A DNA stretch of 64,000 nt from Brumimicrobium sp. (GCA_023957385.1 JAMLGZ010000001.1:1-64000); one strand, 5' to 3'; shown: positions 26,030 to 35,208, counted from the first letter of the stretch. The notes: generated by a model from the sequence alone, not told the origin. A program made the numbers and translations.

Positions 26030-28412
26030 AACTTAATTTCATTGAAAAATTTCGACCTGCACTTTGCATTCTAAAATTGTTATACACGGGTTTATTGAAC
26101 ATATTATTAATTTCTGCAGAAAATGCCAAAATATGCTCCTTTTCTGTAAGTTTTATCCACCATACAAAACCCGCTGAATTAACATGCTGTATAGGAATTA
26201 CACGATCTGTATAAATTTTACTTTTCCCATAGATTCCTAAAACCCCATCTGGTTCAAATTGCTTTTCTATAAAATCGAGATAGTATTGATGTACGTAACT
26301 ATACGTCCAGTAAAGTTTGATTTTATCTTTTTCGGTAAATAACTTCTTAAACTCGTAACTAATGCGAGCATTTCCAAAATAGAAAGGCATATTACTCACC
26401 CGTGCATCCATGAAATGGTCATTTTGAGAGATGTTATCTTTAGAACCTTTAAAACGGAACTCATTGTAAGTTAGATTTCCAGAAATTTCTAATCTTTCCA
26501 CTGGATACACGCTTGCTTCTAACTCTATTCCGTATCCTCTCACTTTATCTAGGTTCAAGAACATCGAACGGAATTGTGTTAATTCCTTTAAACGTATCAT
26601 GTCTTTCGTGTTTCTATAATAGGAACTAACCTCAACTTTGTAGTACTTTTTGTGCCTATACCCCAAACTTACGTTGATATTAAGACTTGTTTCGGGTTTT
26701 AACTTTAAATTGGGTAGGATAAAAACATTATCTCCAAAAATCTCCAACTGGTCTGGTAAACGATAGGTATTTTCGGCAGAAGCACGTGCCATCCAACCAT
26801 TTTTAGACTGGTATTTAATAGATTGAGCTAAGCTCGTTCCGAAATTCACAGTAGAAAGTTCCTCTTCCTCACCTATTTCAAACTCATCATCTACTACACC
26901 TTGTGTATAAGAATTCATAAATTTAACCTGAGTCAACCCTTCAATGCGTTCATCCCATAATTTATATTGATAACCCAATGCCGCAATAAAACGGTTATAA
27001 GTCACATACGATTTAGAATCATACTCACTCAAATCATCGGCAATACGGTACAGAAAATTCTCTACAGCATTTAAAACCAGTTTGTGTTTATCCGAAAAAC
27101 GGTAGGTAAAGAGTCCACGGTAGGTGAAATTATTAATTGTTGTACGAATGATGGGCTCTGTCAAATTCGACATATCCGTTCCCATCTCGGTTCCTGAAAT
27201 TGTAGCATGTCGATTCCCTTCCCAGTCGTAGTAAGCATCTTTCACTGAATCAACCAATGCATAATTGATACTGCTAAACACGAGGAATTGAGAAAGCTGG
27301 AATTTATTATCCCAAAAATTCTTTTTGTAGAGCAAAGACGGAATCACAGTCGTATGTTCATTTCGTAGGGCTCCACCATAAGGGCGGGCACGAGATGACA
27401 TATCGTTTTGAATTTGCTTTTGGAGTCCATAGCTATTGACACTAATTTTAAGTAAATCTGCCCATTTCTGTTTTTCGATATTGACGAAAACTTCTCCACT
27501 AACTTGTTTATAACCATTGTGGAATAATTTAGCCGTTATATATTCCGTTTTACCTGTAGTTTCATTATCCAGGGGTAAATCATCTACTTTAAAATTGTTA
27601 TCCGAATAATTTGCAAAAGCATTTACTCCAAAAGAAAATTTTTCCGAAGATCTCACAAATGAATTCAAACTCAAACGATGCGTATTGAATGAGCCAAATT
27701 CATAACTCACCTTAGTATTCGTATTTGTAGGAGGTTTAGTGACAATATTAATAGCAGCTCCCAAGGCATCAATTCCAATTTCTGGAGGCATCACTCCCTT
27801 GTAAATCTCAATATGGTGAGCCATATTAGTAGGGATTTTTGTAATACTCATACTAGATCCCAAATAATCCATAGGTATTCCATCTATTAAGAATTTGACA
27901 GATTTCCCATTGTATCCACCAACGATAATATCAGATTCAGCCCCTAAGCCTCCATTGTTTCGTACTTTGATTCCCGTTGCATTATTCATCAACTGTTCCA
28001 CCGAAGTAGATGAACGTTTATGCTCTTCTAAATCTACGATTTCAGCTTTAATTGACTGTTCGGCTTTAACGTCAGTTGTTTTTTTGGAAATAACATCTAA
28101 ATCATCAAACAAATAGGGCGTTTTTATTTCTAAACGAATTTTGGAGATGCTTTTATCCAAGTTTAATTTTTGAGGTTCTGAGCGATATCCTACAAAAGTA
28201 GCTCGAAGCGTATATTCTCCCTGTGGTAAATTAGTAAAACAAAATTTGCCAGATTCATCTGTCCGAACTGTATCTTTCCTTCCTACCAAAAATACGATAG
28301 CATCGTGTTGGAGTACCTTGTCAACTACCACACTACCGCATATATCAATTTGACCATGTAGCTGGAAAATTTGAAAAATAAGAATGAGAAAAAGGAGTGG
28401 ATACCTCATCAT
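26019..28412 (-). CDS. TonB-dependent outer-membrane receptor
   Basis: The 797-residue protein has a signal peptide (1-20), a carboxypeptidase-regulatory-like domain (about 22-100, with TVRTDESGKFCFTNLPQGEYTL), a plug domain (about 125-235, with NNATGIKVRNNGG and DALGAAINIVTK) and a 22-strand barrel to a terminal phenylalanine (MKLSYEF). It imports a ligand using proton-motive force through TonB. The carboxypeptidase domain and the receptor length are of the FecA/CirA-like type, not SusC. It is the second gene of a three-gene operon, 12 bp after the lipoprotein gene. Confidence 0.93.
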   Translation of the reverse strand: MMRYPLLFLILIFQIFQLHGQIDICGSVVVDKVLQHDAIVFLVGRKDTVRTDESGKFCFTNLPQGEYTLRATFVGYRSEPQKLNLDKSISKIRLEIKTPYLFDDLDVISKKTTDVKAEQSIKAEIVDLEEHKRSSTSVEQLMNNATGIKVRNNGGLGAESDIIVGGYNGKSVKFLIDGIPMDYLGSSMSITKIPTNMAHHIEIYKGVMPPEIGIDALGAAINIVTKPPTNTNTKVSYEFGSFNTHRLSLNSFVRSSEKFSFGVNAFANYSDNNFKVDDLPLDNETTGKTEYITAKLFHNGYKQVSGEVFVNIEKQKWADLLKISVNSYGLQKQIQNDMSSRARPYGGALRNEHTTVIPSLLYKKNFWDNKFQLSQFLVFSSINYALVDSVKDAYYDWEGNRHATISGTEMGTDMSNLTEPIIRTTINNFTYRGLFTYRFSDKHKLVLNAVENFLYRIADDLSEYDSKSYVTYNRFIAALGYQYKLWDERIEGLTQVKFMNSYTQGVVDDEFEIGEEEELSTVNFGTSLAQSIKYQSKNGWMARASAENTYRLPDQLEIFGDNVFILPNLKLKPETSLNINVSLGYRHKKYYKVEVSSYYRNTKDMIRLKELTQFRSMFLNLDKVRGYGIELEASVYPVERLEISGNLTYNEFRFKGSKDNISQNDHFMDARVSNMPFYFGNARISYEFKKLFTEKDKIKLYWTYSYVHQYYLDFIEKQFEPDGVLGIYGKSKIYTDRVIPIQHVNSAGFVWWIKLTEKEHILAFSAEINNMFNKPVYNNFRMQSAGRNFSMKLSYEF

Positions 28413-28424
28413 AGTATAAAAGGC

Positions 28425-29042
28425 TTATAACTCTCCTGCGCTGTATGGTTGACCAAATAATAAAATATTTGCACCTCTATTAGGTGTACCTTTTATAAGT
28501 GTAACCTCTACCTCAACATCTACGATATCTGTGGAAGGTTTTCCTGATCTTCTTGTGTCAACTACTGCTTTATACACAATTTTCTTATTATCATCAGATA
28601 CTTTTAGATTATGAATATTACGCATCGTGAAATTATAGGGAGGCATTGATAAATTGATTTGCTGCATCTCAAAACTCTGTTTGTCTTCTTTGAAATTCCA
28701 ATACCATCTGTCTATCTCTGAATTCTGATTGTATTCTCCTTCGTTGAAATAAATCAATTTATATCCTTCCCCACTAGCAATCTTTTCTTTTCTAAATTCC
28801 ATTCCCCACATTTGTTCAAACATAGCTGGGGCATAGCCAAAGTAATTCGCTACATTATACTCTACGTTATCATTCCAGATAATCACATTATCTAAGAAAT
28901 TCATAGATTCAATTTTCCAAGTACCATGAATTTTTAGTGTGCCATCTTCTTTTGGCTTTGCTGTATCTTTTTTACAACCTACAAATGAACTTGCAATAAA
29001 CAACAAGATGAATAGATATATATATTGTTTCATGATTTTCAC
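28425..29042 (-). CDS. Lipoprotein leading the TonB receptor operon
   Basis: The 205-residue product has a lipobox with cysteine at residue 23 (SSFVGC, then KKD). The rest is a beta-rich domain of lipocalin-like pattern (GTLKIHGTWKIESMNFLD, IYFNEGEYNQ, WYWNFKEDKQSFEM) similar to the DUF5004-type lipoproteins of Bacteroidota, though the assignment is weak. It is the first gene of the operon and so lies next to the regulatory region with phased repeats. It may be a ligand-binding surface component of the uptake system. Confidence 0.72.
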   Translation of the reverse strand: MKIMKQYIYLFILLFIASSFVGCKKDTAKPKEDGTLKIHGTWKIESMNFLDNVIIWNDNVEYNVANYFGYAPAMFEQMWGMEFRKEKIASGEGYKLIYFNEGEYNQNSEIDRWYWNFKEDKQSFEMQQINLSMPPYNFTMRNIHNLKVSDDNKKIVYKAVVDTRRSGKPSTDIVDVEVEVTLIKGTPNRGANILLFGQPYSAGEL

Positions 29043-29060
29043 TTAATTTAATACTGTTTG

Positions 29061-29068
29061 CAAAAATA
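29061..29068 (-). promoter_or_regulatory. Possible -7 box of the TonB receptor operon
   Basis: TATTTTTG on the minus strand fits TAnnTTTG and lies 18 bp upstream of the start at 29042. No TTG -33 element is found at the usual spacing, as expected for a promoter that needs an activator. Confidence 0.4.
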
Positions 29069-29137
29069 GTATAAGAATCTTGATTTTGGATATGTTTTCA
29101 ACATGATTTTAGTCATAACTAAGTGATTAATAGCGCA

Positions 29138-29181
29138 TTGTCATAATACCGTCATGGAATTGTCATAGAATTGTCATGGGG
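29138..29181 (+). promoter_or_regulatory. Pho-box-like array of four 11-bp direct repeats
   Basis: Four units follow without a gap: TTGTCATAATA, CCGTCATGGAA, TTGTCATAGAA and TTGTCATGGGG. The unit length of 11 bp and the core TGTCAT match the Pho box of PhoB-type response regulators (CTGTCATA...CTGTCA). Four units would hold two dimers. The array reads in the plus direction and lies between the TonB receptor operon and, before the IS insertion, the small lipoprotein gene. Confidence 0.65.
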
Positions 29182-29308
29182 TAGAAAGATTAATTGCATC
29201 GTGGGTTGATAACCTGGATAACGAAATTAATTCTTATTAAACAAGTGGAATTCACATAAAATATGATACATTTGTGTTAATAATTCTAACATATATTTTT
29301 ACACATTC

Positions 29309-30685
29309 ATCCGAAAGTTTTTAAAAATCTTGATAATTCCTTCTATATCTTAGTAAAATCGTCATTATATCGGGTTTTATTGAGAAAATAAGTCATATTG
29401 ATCAAATATTTTAGGAGGTTTATCTCTTTTAATTTTCTTAGCGCCTTCAGAAATTGAGTCACACACATAATTCAAGGAGAGATAAAAAGGTAAACAAATT
29501 CTGATTTTTTCGACAAAATTAGAGAATGACTGTACTTTCTTTTTTGTGGTTCTACGAATCAATTCAAGTATAAGATATGAAATTAGAGCAATGTAAATTT
29601 GTGATTTTACAGCATTTTCACTCGTTCCAATAAATGTCTTTAATTGTAGATTTTGTTTAATTGCTTTGAAAAAGAGTTCAATATCCCATCGTTTCTTATA
29701 CAAATCAGCGATTGTCCTAGCTTTCCATTCTAATTGATTTGTTATAATTTCAATTACTTTGTTTTCATCTGGTTTGTAAACATGTACTAATCTCAAATAA
29801 TGCTGGTCGATACCACAATCTTTCGATTTCTGACCAGAAAGTTTGATAATTTCATCTTTTAAGATATCTTGATCATCGACTTCGGGTAATTCTATTTCTT
29901 GAATGGTTTCATAAACAGTGTTGTTTTTTATTCTTGTAACAAAAACATTTTCTGCTTGTATTCGATTTAACATTAATTGAAAATCAAAATAGCCTCTGTC
30001 CTCAACGATTATGGTGTTTTTTGGAAAAATAAGTTGAGATAAACCATAGCGATCATGCATTTTGGCTTCAGTTATATTTATCATATCAGGAATCATTAAA
30101 TAATCATCCCAACAAGTGTGGATTTTAATTCCTCCTTTAGCTGTCCGAAATTTTGCCCAATCAAACATCGATAAACAGAGGCTAATTGTGGTGCTATCAA
30201 TGAGTTTAATTTTTTGGTCTTTAATTTCCTCAATGATTTTGCTTTGATGTTTAGTTGCTAAAATGCGTTCATAGTGTTTTAAGAGTCTAAAATATAGCGT
30301 TTCATAGATTTTCCAATTCCGCTTTTTATTACCGTCGCTCATTGTTGAACGTGCAGGACTTTGTAATAAGCCTAAGTCCTTAATATACGTCTCATTCACA
30401 CCTAAACCAATAGAAATATCGCTTAATGTTAAACATTTATTCAGCTGTCCGAAAGTCATTGCCACAAACTGGTCGTAAGTTTTATATTTACTACAGCCTT
30501 TGTCACCTTGAAACTGTTTGGAGCAAGCCTCCAACATCCAACGAGGTACGAAATCTATTATTTGGCGAATTAAAGGTTTGTTATTATTTTTGCATCGTCT
30601 GAAAAGTCCCATAAAATTTGTTTTTTAGTCGAAACCAAAAATAAAGGATTTTTCAGACATTTTTTTAAATTTCAAACTTTCGGAT
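29309..30685 (-). mobile_element. IS4-family insertion sequence
   Basis: The 1377-bp element has terminal inverted repeats beginning ATCCGAAAGTTT at both ends (29309-29320 and 30674-30685) and one complete transposase gene. No target duplication is visible in the flanks (ACACATTC on the left, AGTTGTGA on the right), so the insertion may be old or the ends misplaced by a few bases. Confidence 0.85.
29377..30612 (-). CDS. IS4-family DDE transposase
   Basis: The 411-residue enzyme should cut and join the ends of its element. Catalytic residues are visible: Asp in LIDSTTISL (about 138), Asp in IIVEDRGYFD (about 201), and Glu within YKKRWDIELFFKAIK, which fits the IS4 signature Y-x2-R-x3-E-x6-K exactly. 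The N-terminal part carries the DUF4372-like segment typical of the Bacteroidota branch of IS4. The frame is intact from the start MGLFRRCK to a stop 68 bp from the left inverted repeat, so the copy is potentially active. Confidence 0.93.
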   Translation of the reverse strand: MGLFRRCKNNNKPLIRQIIDFVPRWMLEACSKQFQGDKGCSKYKTYDQFVAMTFGQLNKCLTLSDISIGLGVNETYIKDLGLLQSPARSTMSDGNKKRNWKIYETLYFRLLKHYERILATKHQSKIIEEIKDQKIKLIDSTTISLCLSMFDWAKFRTAKGGIKIHTCWDDYLMIPDMINITEAKMHDRYGLSQLIFPKNTIIVEDRGYFDFQLMLNRIQAENVFVTRIKNNTVYETIQEIELPEVDDQDILKDEIIKLSGQKSKDCGIDQHYLRLVHVYKPDENKVIEIITNQLEWKARTIADLYKKRWDIELFFKAIKQNLQLKTFIGTSENAVKSQIYIALISYLILELIRRTTKKKVQSFSNFVEKIRICLPFYLSLNYVCDSISEGAKKIKRDKPPKIFDQYDLFSQ

Positions 30686-30700
30686 AGTTGTGATATTTTT

Positions 30701-30946
30701 ATGAAAAAGAAAAACTTATTTATTGCACTGTTTTCGACAATGGCTTTATTGTCATGTAAAAAAGATTATTCATGCACTTGCACCGTTAAGTATGTCGATA
30801 GTGGTTCTGTTTATACAGAAGAAACTAATCTTACTATAGAGGGGGCAAATAAAACTCAAGCAATTGCTGCATGTAATGAGGCAACAATTAAACAAGTATG
30901 GGGACCAAATGATTCATACGAACAAACTTGCAAATTAAAAAAGTAA
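30701..30946 (+). CDS. Small cysteine-containing lipoprotein
   Basis: The 81-residue product has a signal peptide with lipobox LLSC (cysteine 19) followed by KKDYSCTCTVKYVD. The mature part is only about 60 residues with five further cysteines or so and a repeated threonine pattern. Similar short lipoproteins are common in Flavobacteria but have no known role. The right end of the IS element lies 15 bp before the start codon, so the native promoter has been displaced. A strong terminator follows directly. Confidence 0.7.
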   Translation: MKKKNLFIALFSTMALLSCKKDYSCTCTVKYVDSGSVYTEETNLTIEGANKTQAIAACNEATIKQVWGPNDSYEQTCKLKK

Positions 30947-30952
30947 CCAATT

Positions 30953-30978
30953 AAAAAGGGAGCTAGCTCCCTTTTTTT
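30953..30978 (+). terminator. Terminator after the small lipoprotein gene
   Basis: AAAAAGGGAGCT is followed directly by AGCTCCCTTTTT, a perfect 24-nt palindrome with a T-run, 6 bp past the stop. Confidence 0.8.
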
Positions 30979-30996
30979 ATTTCCCACCAATTCAAT

Positions 30997-31839
30997 TCAT
31001 TCAAGAAAACCGCCTAATAACTTATCATAATTTTCTTGATATTCTTTTAATTGTTTGTCTGAGAAATAATTTCTCCATCCACCTATCTCACCTTTTCGAA
31101 TAAACTGATTATACACTAGCTTTGATGAAGGAGGGACTTCTCCGAATTTTTCTTCATGTTCTTTCATATATTGAAATGATGAATGGATTTTGGTACGTTT
31201 AACAATATCATCTGTTAGTTTTACATTTAAAAAATCAGCAATTCTCTTTAATGTGTTATCAAAATCCGTTTTCAGTGATTCATAAGATATATAAAGGATA
31301 TTTAAGTTGTATTTATTGTCAAACCAATCCTTATTAAAAGAAAAATAATTCATTTTATTTTTGGGGTTATTAAAATATTTTTCAAAATTTTCATCAAATG
31401 TCAACTCTGCATTTACATAGTTTTTATTATGATGAAAATAGGATACGGCAACATCTTTTCCATCTCTAAAAACATAAATAATCTTATTCTTTAGGCTTGG
31501 ATCGAAATCTTTATAGTGATCATGAAATTTTAAAATCCTTGGAGATGGTATAGCGTTAATGTTCCCAGCCGTCTCTCCTTTAGCTGCTTGATTACTTGGC
31601 CAAGGTGAAACATCGTATATATGATTAAAGTCCATATTTCCCTCTGTTAGTAAATTATAAACAATCACCTGCATCCAAGTTGTTCCAGATTTCATATAAG
31701 TTACAATGTAAATATCATCATCTCTCATCTGAAAATCCATATAATACAGATATCTATTTAAATGATTCTTTGCAGTTACAACATTATAAGCAATCTTATT
31801 CAGTAATTTTATTAAAAATTTAAGTACTCTTCGTTGCAT
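30997..31839 (-). CDS. PAPS-dependent sulfotransferase
   Basis: The 280-residue cytoplasmic enzyme moves a sulfo group from PAPS to an acceptor. The 5'-phosphosulfate loop is YMKSGTTWMQ near residue 48, the 3'-phosphate site is YVFRDGKDVAVSYFHH near 122, and the C-terminal RKGEIGGWRNYF loop (about 248) binds the adenosine part. This is the Sulfotransfer_1 type seen in eukaryotic cytosolic sulfotransferases, and is not common in Flavobacteria. The gene follows cysC by 21 bp, so donor synthesis and use are coupled. The acceptor may be a lipid, a polysaccharide or a small molecule; the sequence does not tell. Confidence 0.9.
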   Translation of the reverse strand: MQRRVLKFLIKLLNKIAYNVVTAKNHLNRYLYYMDFQMRDDDIYIVTYMKSGTTWMQVIVYNLLTEGNMDFNHIYDVSPWPSNQAAKGETAGNINAIPSPRILKFHDHYKDFDPSLKNKIIYVFRDGKDVAVSYFHHNKNYVNAELTFDENFEKYFNNPKNKMNYFSFNKDWFDNKYNLNILYISYESLKTDFDNTLKRIADFLNVKLTDDIVKRTKIHSSFQYMKEHEEKFGEVPPSSKLVYNQFIRKGEIGGWRNYFSDKQLKEYQENYDKLLGGFLE

Positions 31840-31860
31840 AATTGTTTGAATTATATTGGG

Positions 31861-32466
31861 TTAAATGGTTTTTATTCGTTTTTCATCCACAAGAAAACGG
31901 AATATTCTTTGACTTGCTTCTTTACAATCTTCTGATAAGGTTTTTATAATCAAATCTGGATCTTTAGGAATTTCATATGGAGAGGATATTCCAGTAAAAT
32001 CTTGAATTTCACCATTTCGTGCTTTTTTGTATAAACCTTTAACATCACGTCGTTCACATTCTTCGATTGGAGTATCTACAAAGATTTCCACGAAATTTTT
32101 CCTACCAATTATATTTTTTAACATTGTTCGCTGACTCTCTAGTGGTGTAATAAAAGAGCAAATGGTAACTATTCCAGCTTGCCTAAATAATTTAGATACT
32201 TCTCCTATTCTTCTTAAATTCTCATTTCTGTCCTCAACATTAAAAGATAAATCACTATTCAATCCTTTCCTTACATCGTCGCCATCTAGCCAATATGTAT
32301 GTATGCCATGAGTGTGCAGTAAAATCTCTAATTCTTTTGCAAGAGAAGATTTACCCGAACCAGATAAACCTGTAAACCAAACAACAACAGCATGATGCCC
32401 CATTAATTGAATTCGTTGAGCTTCAGAAATGAAGGGTTTTTCCAGAACTTTCTTCTCTTTTGACAT
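31861..32466 (-). CDS. cysC: Adenylylsulfate kinase
   Basis: The 201-residue enzyme phosphorylates APS to PAPS. The P-loop is GLSGSGKSS near 33-41. The APS-binding pattern DGDDVRKGLNSDLSF (about 60) and the lid FVDTPIEECERRDVKGLY (about 128) are all present. It is not fused to an ATP sulfurylase, and no cysD or cysN lies in the window. The genetic link to a sulfotransferase suggests a supply for sulfation rather than for assimilation to sulfide. Confidence 0.95.
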   Translation of the reverse strand: MSKEKKVLEKPFISEAQRIQLMGHHAVVVWFTGLSGSGKSSLAKELEILLHTHGIHTYWLDGDDVRKGLNSDLSFNVEDRNENLRRIGEVSKLFRQAGIVTICSFITPLESQRTMLKNIIGRKNFVEIFVDTPIEECERRDVKGLYKKARNGEIQDFTGISSPYEIPKDPDLIIKTLSEDCKEASQRIFRFLVDEKRIKTI

Positions 32467-32623
32467 GCTTGTTATTGAAGGGAGTTTAATAGATGTAAAG
32501 TTAAAATTAATTATCGAATATTTATTTTCTCTTCGACTTCAAAACTTTATTCTATCAGGATAAAACTCACCAATCCCACAAAATAATTCCTGTTTTTCTT
32601 CTAGTTAATCACTCAATATCTAT

Positions 32624-32631
32624 TAACTTTG
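32624..32631 (+). promoter_or_regulatory. -7 box of the serS operon
   Basis: TAACTTTG matches TAnnTTTG. It ends 21 bp before the ATG at 32653 and would cover the alternative TTG start at 32629, which supports the later start. Confidence 0.55.
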
Positions 32632-32652
32632 CATTTTCAAAATGTAAAAATT

Positions 32653-33924
32653 ATGTTGGAAATCACTCGAATTAGAACAGAAAAGGAAACATTGATTGAT
32701 GGATTAAAGAAACGTGGTGTTGATTTTAGCCCTCAACTCAATGAGATTTATCGTTTAGATGAAATCTGGAGAAGTAAGAAATCAGATTTGGAGAATGTTC
32801 AATCCGAGTCAAATTCAATCTCAAAAGAGATTGGAAATCTCATGCGTGAAGGGAAGAAGGAAGAAGCGGAAGCTGCTAAAGCAAAAACTACTGAGTTAAA
32901 AGACAAAGAAGCTTCTATCAAAGAAGAAGTGAAAGAGTTGGATGAAAAAATTCTTAAACTTTTATATGAAGTTCCAAATGTTCCCCAAACAATTGTACCA
33001 GCAGGAAAGGATGAAAATGACAATGAAGTAGTAATTGAAATCGGAAAGAAAACTGAGTTTTCCGGTACACCTCTACCTCACTGGGAATTAGCTAAAAAAT
33101 ACGACATTATTGATTTTGAATTAGGGGTAAAAGTAACAGGAGCAGGTTTCCCTTTTTATAAAGGAAAAGGAGCAAAACTACAACGTGCCCTAATCAATTT
33201 CTTTTTACACGAAGGTGAGTTGGCAGGATATACAGAATACATGCCTCCACACGTGGTTAATGAAGCAAGTGGTTATGGAACTGGACAATTACCTGATAAA
33301 GAAGGGCAAATGTACCATGTAGGGAAAGATGATTTATATTTAATTCCTACCGCTGAAGTGCCATTAACTAATATCTACCGCGATGAGATTCTTCCAAGTG
33401 AGGATTTCTCTATCAAATTAACTGGATATACTCCTTGTTTTAGACGTGAAGCAGGTTCGTACGGTAGTCATGTGCGTGGACTCAATCGTTTACACCAATT
33501 TGATAAAGTGGAGATTGTACGATTGGAACATCCTTCTAATTCTGAAAAAGCTTTAGAAGAAATGGTCAACCACGTGAAAGGATTACTTGAGAAATTAGGA
33601 TTACATTATAGAATTCTTCGTTTATGTGGAGGAGATCTTGGATTTACTTCAGCAATCACATACGACTTTGAAGTATTCTCAGCAGCGCAAGAGAAATGGC
33701 TAGAAGTTAGTTCTGTTTCTTGTTTTGAGACTTTCCAAGCAAACCGTTTGAAATTGCGTTACAAAGGGAACGATGGTAAAACTCATTTATGCCATACCCT
33801 GAATGGTAGTGCACTTGCTCTTCCTCGAATTTTAGCAGCTTTATTAGAAAATAATCAGACTCCAGACGGAATCAAGATTCCTGAAGTTTTACATAAATAT
33901 TTAACCTTCACAACTATTTCATAA
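32653..33924 (+). CDS. serS: Seryl-tRNA synthetase
   Basis: The 423-residue class II enzyme charges tRNA-Ser and tRNA-Sec. The N-terminal 110 residues form the long antiparallel coiled coil that grips the tRNA variable arm (rich in E, K and L). Motif 2 is FRREAGSYGSHVRGL near 262, and motif 3 is GSALALPRILAALLENNQ near 382. The start MLEITRIR is preferred to an upstream TTG codon because that codon lies in the promoter -7 box and because MLEI fits the family. Two downstream genes follow with gaps of 1 and 3 bp. Confidence 0.97.
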   Translation: MLEITRIRTEKETLIDGLKKRGVDFSPQLNEIYRLDEIWRSKKSDLENVQSESNSISKEIGNLMREGKKEEAEAAKAKTTELKDKEASIKEEVKELDEKILKLLYEVPNVPQTIVPAGKDENDNEVVIEIGKKTEFSGTPLPHWELAKKYDIIDFELGVKVTGAGFPFYKGKGAKLQRALINFFLHEGELAGYTEYMPPHVVNEASGYGTGQLPDKEGQMYHVGKDDLYLIPTAEVPLTNIYRDEILPSEDFSIKLTGYTPCFRREAGSYGSHVRGLNRLHQFDKVEIVRLEHPSNSEKALEEMVNHVKGLLEKLGLHYRILRLCGGDLGFTSAITYDFEVFSAAQEKWLEVSSVSCFETFQANRLKLRYKGNDGKTHLCHTLNGSALALPRILAALLENNQTPDGIKIPEVLHKYLTFTTIS

Positions 33925-33925
33925 G

Positions 33926-34183
33926 ATGGCAGATAAACAACTCATTATTGATGTACGTACAACGGTAGAATTTAGTCTGGGTCATATACCTAATAGTATC
34001 AATATTCCGCTAGATGAGGTCCCAGATAGAGTGGAGGAGATTAAAGCTATGGAAGGGCATATTATCCTTTGTTGTGCATCAGGTGGCAGGAGTGGAAATG
34101 CAACTGGCTTTCTTCAAAATTGTGGTGTTGATTGTGAAAATGGAGGGGGTTGGAGAGAAGTCAAAGAAAAACTTGGATTATAA
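33926..34183 (+). CDS. Single-domain rhodanese-like protein
   Basis: The 85-residue cytoplasmic protein is one rhodanese domain with IDVRTTVEFSLGHIPNSINIP (short form of the CH2A motif) and the active-site loop CCASGGRSGNA, in which a cysteine near residue 49 would carry persulfide sulfur. It could act in sulfur trafficking or as a phosphatase-like protein. It starts 1 bp after serS and ends 3 bp before a transporter gene. Confidence 0.88.
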   Translation: MADKQLIIDVRTTVEFSLGHIPNSINIPLDEVPDRVEEIKAMEGHIILCCASGGRSGNATGFLQNCGVDCENGGGWREVKEKLGL

Positions 34184-34186
34184 AGG

Positions 34187-35152
34187 ATGAAATTTAAAGT
34201 AGATTCCTTTGTAATTGCTATTGTAATTAGTATTCTGCTTGCTTATTTCTTTCCTCAATTAGGTGCATCTAATAGCCCTATTCCAATCAATCGGATAGCT
34301 AGTATAGGAATCTCACTTATCTTTCTTTTTTATGGACTTAAACTCGACAATAAATCGATTACAAACGGATTAAAAAATTGGCGCTTGCATGTTTTAGTTC
34401 AAGGAAGTGCATTTATTATCTTTCCTCTTATCGTTGTTTTCTTTTTTCCATTTGTAAAAGATACCAACTACGAATCCACTTGGCTAGCTTTCTTGTTTAT
34501 GGCTGCCTTACCATCATCTGTATCATCATCAGTTGTACTCGTTTCTATGGCTAAAGGTAATCTGACTGGAGCCATTTTTAATGCAAGTATGTCCGGGATA
34601 ATTGGAATTCTTATTACTCCTTTTTGGATTGGATTATTTATTAGTCAGACGCATATATCCTATGATTTTACGGAGATTTATCTTCAATTAGTTACCGAAA
34701 TAGTGGTGCCTTTGACCATAGGTTTATTACTCAGGAAATGGCTTGGAAGTATAGCTCAAAAGAACACAAAGAAGATTGATTTCTTTGATAAATTCATAGT
34801 GTTGTTGATTATCTATAAAAGTTTTGTCCATTCCTTTGAAGAAAAGATTTTCGGTAGCTTTAGTTGGTGGGTACTGTTAAGTATATTTGGTTTGGTGATA
34901 ATTTTATTCTTTACCATGTTCTTTTTAACTGGTTACTTAGGCAAACTATTTAAGTTCAACAGACCTGACCAGATTACTATCCAATATTGTGGAACTAAAA
35001 AATCATTGATACATGGGACCGTATTTTCAAAGGCCCTTTTTGGACAATCTTCTGCCATTGGATTAATCCTGCTTCCCTTGATGATATATCATGCTTTTCA
35101 GATACTAATCATTAGTTTTCACGCAACGAAAGAAGGGGGTGTTGAAAGTTGA
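34187..35152 (+). CDS. BASS-family (bile acid:sodium symporter-like) transporter
   Basis: The 321-residue inner-membrane protein has about nine or ten helices and the pattern of the SLC10A7-like branch of the BASS superfamily (FMAALPSSVSSSVVLVSMAKGN near 105, QYCGTKKSLIHGTVFSKALFG near 263). Members move organic anions with sodium; the substrate here is unknown. It is the third gene of the serS operon. Confidence 0.85.
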   Translation: MKFKVDSFVIAIVISILLAYFFPQLGASNSPIPINRIASIGISLIFLFYGLKLDNKSITNGLKNWRLHVLVQGSAFIIFPLIVVFFFPFVKDTNYESTWLAFLFMAALPSSVSSSVVLVSMAKGNLTGAIFNASMSGIIGILITPFWIGLFISQTHISYDFTEIYLQLVTEIVVPLTIGLLLRKWLGSIAQKNTKKIDFFDKFIVLLIIYKSFVHSFEEKIFGSFSWWVLLSIFGLVIILFFTMFFLTGYLGKLFKFNRPDQITIQYCGTKKSLIHGTVFSKALFGQSSAIGLILLPLMIYHAFQILIISFHATKEGGVES

Positions 35153-35159
35153 GCTTGGC

Positions 35160-35208
35160 GTCAGCCCTCGGTACAATTTTTCTTCGAAAAATCACACCGA
35201 GGGCTGAC
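35160..35208. terminator. Bidirectional terminator hairpin
   Basis: GTCAGCCCTCGGT and ACCGAGGGCTGAC form a perfect 13-bp stem, with AATTTTTC/GAAAAATC able to extend it internally. It lies between two convergent genes (stops at 35152 and 35211). Confidence 0.75.

Noticed and set aside
29300..30695. Target-site duplication of the IS4 element
   Set aside because: The 9-12 bp on the two flanks do not match in any register that was tried.
32629..32652. Earlier TTG start of serS
   Set aside because: It lies in the -7 box and adds residues not in the family.
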